Below, in pieces: positions 14,306-17,970 of a stretch of DNA of 17,970 nucleotides. The stretch's first letter is position 1; every line of letters begins with the position of its first letter. Below the pieces are notes generated by a model. The model was not told the DNA's origin. It ran no database searches and worked only from the letters and a program-made list of their open reading frames with translations. Both the position numbers and the translations under genes were made by a program. The DNA is from JALSIF01 sp026981635 [NCBI: bacterium] (GTDB lineage: Bacteria; 4484-113; JALSIF01), in the NCBI GenBank assembly GCA_026981635.1, contig JALSIF010000164.1, positions 1-17,970 on the forward strand, in the 5' to 3' direction.

Positions 14306-15541
14306 ATGGGTAGCTGGCTCAGATTCTCCCTGTTTAAGAACCTGGAGCTCAAGCTCATCTCCTTTGTGCTTGCCCTGGCCACGGTACTCATCGTTCACTT
14401 CTCCTTTAGGAGCCTCTACCCCATGAGCGTGCAGGCCAAGGTGGAGGTGAGGAACCTGGCCGAGAACCTGGTGGTGGCCAACCGGGAGGAGATCCCGGAG
14501 ACGGTAAACCTGGGATTGCAGGTCCCCCTCCAGCTTGCCGACACCATCCGCAACCGCTCCTTTACTGCCCTGCTGAATCTTTCCGGCTTTGATCTTCCCG
14601 GCACCTACTCGGTCCCCTACGAGTTTCCCGACCTCACCCCCGGGGTGGTGGTCACCTCCCGCCCGCGGCCGGCGCGGGTGAGGCTGGAGCGGGTGGCCAG
14701 CCGGGTGGTGGAGGCAAAGCCGCTGGAGCTTGGCGCCCTGCCCGGCTCCCTGGTCCTGGGCAAGACCTCACTGGAGCCGGAGCTGGTCAAAGTCTCGGGG
14801 CCAGAATCAGTGGTGGAGCGGGTGAGGCAGGCGGTGGTGGAGGTCAGGCTCTCCGAGCTCTACTCCAGCCAGGAGCTAAGGCTGCCGGTGATGGTGGAGC
14901 TTGATGATGGGCAGCGCTACCCCCCCAGCCGCCTCTCCATGACCGTGGTTCCCGCTGAGGTCACCTACCGGGTGGAGGTAAGAAACCAGGAAGATCTTCT
15001 GGTGCTCAACGTCACCCCCGAGCTTCGCGGGGAGGTGCCGGCCGGCTACCGCATTGAGCGCATCACCATTGAGCCGCGGGAGGTGCTGGTGCCGGTGAGG
15101 CTGCTTGGGGGAAAGGAGGTCTATGAGCTTAGGACCGACCCGGTTGACCTCTCCGAACGGCGGGAGAGTTTTGAGGCCAAGGTGAGGATAAACTACCCCT
15201 TCCCCCCCGAGGCGGGACTGCCCCGCTATGCCCGGGTGTCGGTGACCATAAAGCAGCTGGTCACCGGTGAGCTTACTGCGGTGAGGGTCAAGCCCGAGCT
15301 GGTGGGGGCCGACCCGGAGCGGTTCAGCTATGAGCTCCAGACCCAGGAGGTGGAGGTCTACCTGCCCCCCGGGATGGAGCAGGTTGACCAGAGCGAGCTT
15401 AGGGTGGTGGTGGATGTCTCGGGTCTTACCGAGGGGGAGCACCGCCTTCCCCCGGAGCCCCTGCTGGGCAGCGAGCAGGTGGCCTGGGAGGTGAGGCCCC
15501 GGCTGGTCAGGGTGAGGATCAGCAAGAAGGAAGGTGATTAG
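14306..15541 (+). CDS. cdaR: YbbR-repeat protein, CdaA regulator type
   Basis: 411 aa. One N-terminal membrane anchor (about residues 15-34, LKLISFVLALATVLIVHFSF) is followed by an extracytoplasmic part of roughly four YbbR-like beta-rich repeats, about 40-130, 130-215, 215-315 and 315-405. Recurring strands of the type V-x-V-x-P-x-x-V-x-V-x-G-P/R are visible, such as LEPELVKVSGPESVVERV and ITIEPREVLVPVRLLGG. In Firmicutes this protein binds CdaA and modulates c-di-AMP production. The gene lies six bases after cdaA and its stop is one base before the glmM ATG, so the three are surely co-translated. Repeat boundaries are approximate. The name rests on context as well as sequence. Confidence 0.85.
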   Translation: MGSWLRFSLFKNLELKLISFVLALATVLIVHFSFRSLYPMSVQAKVEVRNLAENLVVANREEIPETVNLGLQVPLQLADTIRNRSFTALLNLSGFDLPGTYSVPYEFPDLTPGVVVTSRPRPARVRLERVASRVVEAKPLELGALPGSLVLGKTSLEPELVKVSGPESVVERVRQAVVEVRLSELYSSQELRLPVMVELDDGQRYPPSRLSMTVVPAEVTYRVEVRNQEDLLVLNVTPELRGEVPAGYRIERITIEPREVLVPVRLLGGKEVYELRTDPVDLSERRESFEAKVRINYPFPPEAGLPRYARVSVTIKQLVTGELTAVRVKPELVGADPERFSYELQTQEVEVYLPPGMEQVDQSELRVVVDVSGLTEGEHRLPPEPLLGSEQVAWEVRPRLVRVRISKKEGD

Positions 15542-15542
15542 C

Positions 15543-16907
15543 ATGGCTAGGCTGTTTGGAACCGACGGCATCCGCGGGGTGGCGGGGCGTGACCTCTACC
15601 CCGAGCTGGTCTGCCGCATCGGGCAGGCGGCGGCCCGGGTTCTGCTGGACCCCGCCTCCAACGGGGAGCAGACGGTGATCATCGGCCGCGACAGCCGGCT
15701 TAGCGGGGAGATGCTGGTGAGTGCGCTGACGGCCTCCTTCCTGCTGGAGGACTACACGGTGTGGGAGGTGGGGATCCTGCCCACCCCGGTGCTGGCCTTC
15801 CTCACCCGCAAGTATCCGGTCACCTGCGGGGTGATGGTGACGGCCAGCCACAACCCGGTCAGGGACAACGGGATCAAGTTCTTCCGCACCGACGGCTTTA
15901 AGCTCTCCCCCGAGCAGGAGGCGGCCATTGAGGAGCTGGTGAGGGAGGGGAAGCTAAGCTTTGAGGACGGGCGGGTGAGCTTCGGCAAGGTGCTTGGCCG
16001 CCACGACCTGATCAACGACTACCGGGAGGTGATTCGCGACCACGCCGGCATCGCCCCCCTGCAGAAGAAGGTGAAGGTGGTGCTGGACTGCGCCTTTGGG
16101 GCCTGCGCCGAGCTTGCCCCGCGCATCTTTACCGAGTGGGGGGCGGACCTCATCGCCATCGGCGACCGCTTTGACGGCGCACGGATCAATGTGGAGTGTG
16201 GCGCCACCCACCCCGAGCGGGTGGCCGAGGAGGTGGTGAGACACGGAGCCGACCTGGGGTTCGCCTTTGACGGCGACGGCGACCGAGTGATCGCGGTGGA
16301 CCACGAGGGCCGGGTGGTGGACGGCGACCTGATTATTGCCCTGCTGGCTGAGCGGGTCCCCCGCTACGCCAACCAGCGGATGGTGGTGGTCACCCAGATG
16401 TCCAACCTGGGGATGGAGGCATATCTAGCCGGCAAGGGCTACCGGGTGGAGCGCACCGGGGTGGGGGACATGAAGGTGCTTGCCCGGATGAAGGAGATCG
16501 GTGCCGACCTGGGGGGCGAGCAGTCGGGCCACATAATTCTTCGCGACATCACCACCACCGGCGACGGGACGCTGGTGGCGCTGATTGTGGCAAGCCTGGT
16601 AGTGGAGAGCGGGAGACCCCTAAGAGAGCTGGTCTCCCACATCCCCCTCTATCCCCAGCGTCTCACCAACCTGCCCCTGGCCGACCACCGGGGCTGGAGG
16701 GAGGACGAGGAGTTCATGGGGCGCCTTTCCGCCCTGGAGGAGGAGATCAGAGGCCGCGGCGGCAGAATCTTCGTGCGCCCCAGTGGCACCGAGCCCAAGG
16801 TGCGCATCCTGGTGGAGGCGGAGGATCCGGCGGTGGTGGAGGAGTTTTCCCAGCGGGCAAGGGAGCTCTTCCTTAGCTGGGAGAAGAAGCGGGCCCAATC
16901 GGGTTAG
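15543..16907 (+). CDS. glmM: Phosphoglucosamine mutase
   Basis: 454 aa, normal length (about 445-455). It converts glucosamine-6-phosphate to glucosamine-1-phosphate for UDP-GlcNAc and peptidoglycan. Signature parts: LFGTDGIRGVAG at the start; active-site TASHNP with the phosphorylated Ser at 102; the Mg loop DGDGDR with the first Asp at 243; the sugar loop GGEQSGH around 324-330; and the phosphate-binding RPSGTEPKVR starting at R412. ATG 15543 was chosen over GTG 15534, which overlaps cdaR; AGGAAGGTGA at 15528-15537 lies just upstream. In other bacteria CdaA and GlmM bind each other, which suits the gene order here. Confidence 0.97.
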   Translation: MARLFGTDGIRGVAGRDLYPELVCRIGQAAARVLLDPASNGEQTVIIGRDSRLSGEMLVSALTASFLLEDYTVWEVGILPTPVLAFLTRKYPVTCGVMVTASHNPVRDNGIKFFRTDGFKLSPEQEAAIEELVREGKLSFEDGRVSFGKVLGRHDLINDYREVIRDHAGIAPLQKKVKVVLDCAFGACAELAPRIFTEWGADLIAIGDRFDGARINVECGATHPERVAEEVVRHGADLGFAFDGDGDRVIAVDHEGRVVDGDLIIALLAERVPRYANQRMVVVTQMSNLGMEAYLAGKGYRVERTGVGDMKVLARMKEIGADLGGEQSGHIILRDITTTGDGTLVALIVASLVVESGRPLRELVSHIPLYPQRLTNLPLADHRGWREDEEFMGRLSALEEEIRGRGGRIFVRPSGTEPKVRILVEAEDPAVVEEFSQRARELFLSWEKKRAQSG

Positions 16908-16923
16908 CTGGCCGGCCTGGGCC
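16892..16923 (+). terminator. Weak hairpin across the glmM stop (uncertain)
   Basis: GGCCCA (16892-16897) and TGGGCC (16918-16923) are perfect inverted repeats separated by 20 bases, with a self-complementary GGCCGGCC in the loop. No clean T-run follows; the next bases are TATACTC. It could be a poor intrinsic terminator for the preceding operon or mere chance in GC-rich DNA. Confidence 0.2.
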
Positions 16924-16935
16924 TATACTCATAGG
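16922..16935 (+). promoter_or_regulatory. Possible -10 element and small palindrome before the UPF0173 gene
   Basis: The 59-base gap between glmM and the next gene contains TATACT (16924-16929), close to a -10 consensus, inside a perfect inverted repeat CCTAT-actc-ATAGG (16922-16935). The start codon is 37 bases downstream of TATACT. The -35 position shows only GGGTTA, a poor match, so a promoter is suggested but not established. Confidence 0.3.
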
Positions 16936-16966
16936 GTCTGGGGAAATCTTTCTTGGGAGGCAAGCG

Positions 16967-17686
16967 ATGGCGAAACACAAGCTCACCTTTCTGGGCCATG
17001 CGGCCTGGCGGCTCACCACTGCCGAGGGCAAGGTGATCATCTTTGATCCCTTCCTCACCCCCAACCCCCTCACCCCGGAGGGGGAGAAGAGGCAGACCCG
17101 TTGCGATGTGATGGCCCTGACCCATGGCCACATTGATCATACTTCCGATGCCCTGCAGGTCTACCGCGAGACTGGGTGCAAGATCGTGTCCATCATTGAG
17201 CTTTGCACCATTCTGCAGAAGATGGGAGTGAAGGAAGAAGACCTCCTACCTGCCAATACTGGGGGGACAGTGGAGGTTGAGGGAATCAAGTTCATTTTGG
17301 TGCCTGCCTGTCATTCAAGCTCAACCCAGTTTGATGAGAGGCTCGAATACGCAGGAAAGCCACTTGGCTTTGTGGTTGAGCTACCCGACGGGCTTACCAT
17401 CTACAACTCGGGAGACACCTGGATCTTTGAGGAGATGAAGTACATAAAGCGCCTCTGGCGTCCCACCATTGGAATTCTCTGCATTGGTGGTCACTTCACC
17501 ATGGACGCCAAGGCGGCAGCATTGGCAGCAAAGGAGCTGCTTGAACTAAAGACGGTAATCTGCCAGCACTACGGCACCTTCCCCGTCCTCACCGACACGC
17601 CAGATGATCTGAGGCGGGAGCTTGAGGGAAGTGGGATTGAGGTGCTTTCTCCCCAGCCGGGCGAGACCATAGAGATCGGCGAGTAG
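16967..17686 (+). CDS. UPF0173 metal-dependent hydrolase (metallo-beta-lactamase fold)
   Basis: 239 aa, near the family's usual 225-235. The fold is recognised from KLTFLGHAAWRL and IIFDPFLTPNP at the N-terminus, the metal motif THGHIDHTSD, the further ligand His in PACHSSS, TIYNSGDTW and the C-terminal QHYGTFPVL. A notable change is IGGHFTM where most members have G-D before x-F-T-M. The physiological substrate of UPF0173 proteins is not established. GGGAGG at 16955-16960 is the ribosome-binding site. A 59-base gap with a possible promoter separates it from glmM, so it may be a separate transcription unit. The middle of the gene (about 17160-17390) uses fewer GC-ending codons than the ribosomal genes and holds one of the two TCGA tetramers of the window. 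Confidence 0.9.
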   Translation: MAKHKLTFLGHAAWRLTTAEGKVIIFDPFLTPNPLTPEGEKRQTRCDVMALTHGHIDHTSDALQVYRETGCKIVSIIELCTILQKMGVKEEDLLPANTGGTVEVEGIKFILVPACHSSSTQFDERLEYAGKPLGFVVELPDGLTIYNSGDTWIFEEMKYIKRLWRPTIGILCIGGHFTMDAKAAALAAKELLELKTVICQHYGTFPVLTDTPDDLRRELEGSGIEVLSPQPGETIEIGE

Positions 17687-17693
17687 CGGGCCC

Positions 17694-17970
17694 TTGTCAG
17701 CCCAGCAAGAGCCGGTCCGCTTCGGGTTCGTAATCCACCCGGTCTACACCCGCCAGCTGCTGGGCCACCCTATGCTTCGGCTGGTGGGGCGGGTGCTCGC
17801 CGACGGGGTGCTGGAGCGGGTGGCGGCCCTTTTGCCCTCCATCGTGGCGGGGGAGGTGAGGGGGGTAAGAAGCCCCCTGGGTCCAACCGCCCACGGCTAC
17901 CTCTACGGCCTGCCGGTGACCGGGCGGCTGATGCTTGCCCGCCCCCCCCCGTGGACCTACCGGAAGCTTG
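17694..17970 (+). CDS. N-terminal fragment of a probable COG5322-type dehydrogenase/acyl-ACP reductase
   Basis: Open frame of 92 codons running off the right edge. From TTG 17694 it reads LSAQQEPVRFGFVIHPVYTRQLL, then VGRVLADGVLERVAALLPS, VRGVRSPLGPTAHGYLYGLPVTGRLML and PPPWTYRKL. The pattern F-x-F-V-I-H-P ... G-V-R-S-P-x-G ... G-x-P-x-T-x-R-x-M-L ... R-K recalls, from memory, the N-terminus of COG5322 proteins (predicted amino acid dehydrogenases related to fatty acyl-ACP reductases); the NAD(P)-binding part would lie beyond the window. The start codon is uncertain: the Shine-Dalgarno sequence is weak and no ATG precedes the conserved part. A run of nine C at 17942-17950 encodes Pro-Pro-Pro in a frame that stays consistent with the family pattern. 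Confidence 0.55.
   Translation, partial: MSAQQEPVRFGFVIHPVYTRQLLGHPMLRLVGRVLADGVLERVAALLPSIVAGEVRGVRSPLGPTAHGYLYGLPVTGRLMLARPPPWTYRKL

Noticed and set aside
16880-16966. Strong intrinsic terminator after glmM
   Set aside because: The inverted repeats are short with a long loop and no T-run, so only a low-confidence hairpin was listed.
1-17970. CRISPR arrays, insertion sequences, phage genes, tRNA or rRNA genes
   Set aside because: No repeat-spacer pattern, transposase-like protein, cloverleaf-type sequence or rRNA block was seen; genes fill the window almost end to end.
1-17970. A wholly new multi-gene system
   Set aside because: Thirty of the 31 genes belong clearly to known families in a conserved order and the last is a fragment with a probable family; the novelty lies in variants and composition, not in an unknown gene cluster.

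Overview
This is a bacterial ribosomal-protein super-operon followed by the c-di-AMP/cell-wall module cdaA-cdaR-glmM. All 31 genes that I can support lie on the + strand, packed with overlaps or very short gaps. The longest gaps are about 58-65 bases, so no stretch over 300 bases lacks a gene. The DNA is GC-rich, roughly 60-65% by eye. Gene content (bacterial S/L proteins, SecY, RpoA with a C-terminal domain, CdaA/YbbR/GlmM, a UPF0173 hydrolase) points to a bacterium with a Gram-positive-like (Firmicutes/Chloroflexi-type) gene order. Several proteins diverge from the usual consensus, so an uncultured deep lineage is plausible. I cannot name the taxon.

Layout: (1) 1-2776 is the end of the S10 operon and start of the spc operon: rpsC (C-terminus only), rplP, rpmC, rpsQ, rplN, rplX, rplE. 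(2) 2790-6933 continues the spc block: rpsN, rpsH, rplF, rplR, rpsE, rplO, secY. rpmD (L30) is missing between rpsE and rplO. (3) 6939-8771 holds adk, map, infA and rpmJ. (4) 8782-11731 is the alpha block: rpsM, rpsK, rpsD, rpoA, rplQ. (5) 11737-13367 holds truA, rplM and rpsI. (6) 13433-16907 holds cdaA, a YbbR-repeat protein and glmM. (7) 16967-17686 is a UPF0173 metallo-beta-lactamase-fold hydrolase. (8) From 17694 to the edge is the N-terminus of a probable COG5322-type dehydrogenase/reductase.

The first five blocks make ribosomal subunits, the RNA polymerase alpha subunit, the Sec channel, initiation factor 1, methionine removal and tRNA pseudouridylation. The sixth block makes c-di-AMP and the enzyme for glucosamine-1-phosphate, a peptidoglycan precursor.

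I found no mobile element, CRISPR array, tRNA or convincingly new system. The most interesting signals lie beneath the annotation: the tetranucleotide TCGA is almost absent across the window, TAG is the dominant stop codon even in ribosomal genes, S17 and S5 carry long acidic C-terminal tails, S14 has a half-lost zinc site, adenylate kinase has a changed nucleotide-binding motif, and truA has no ordinary start codon ahead of its conserved N-terminus.
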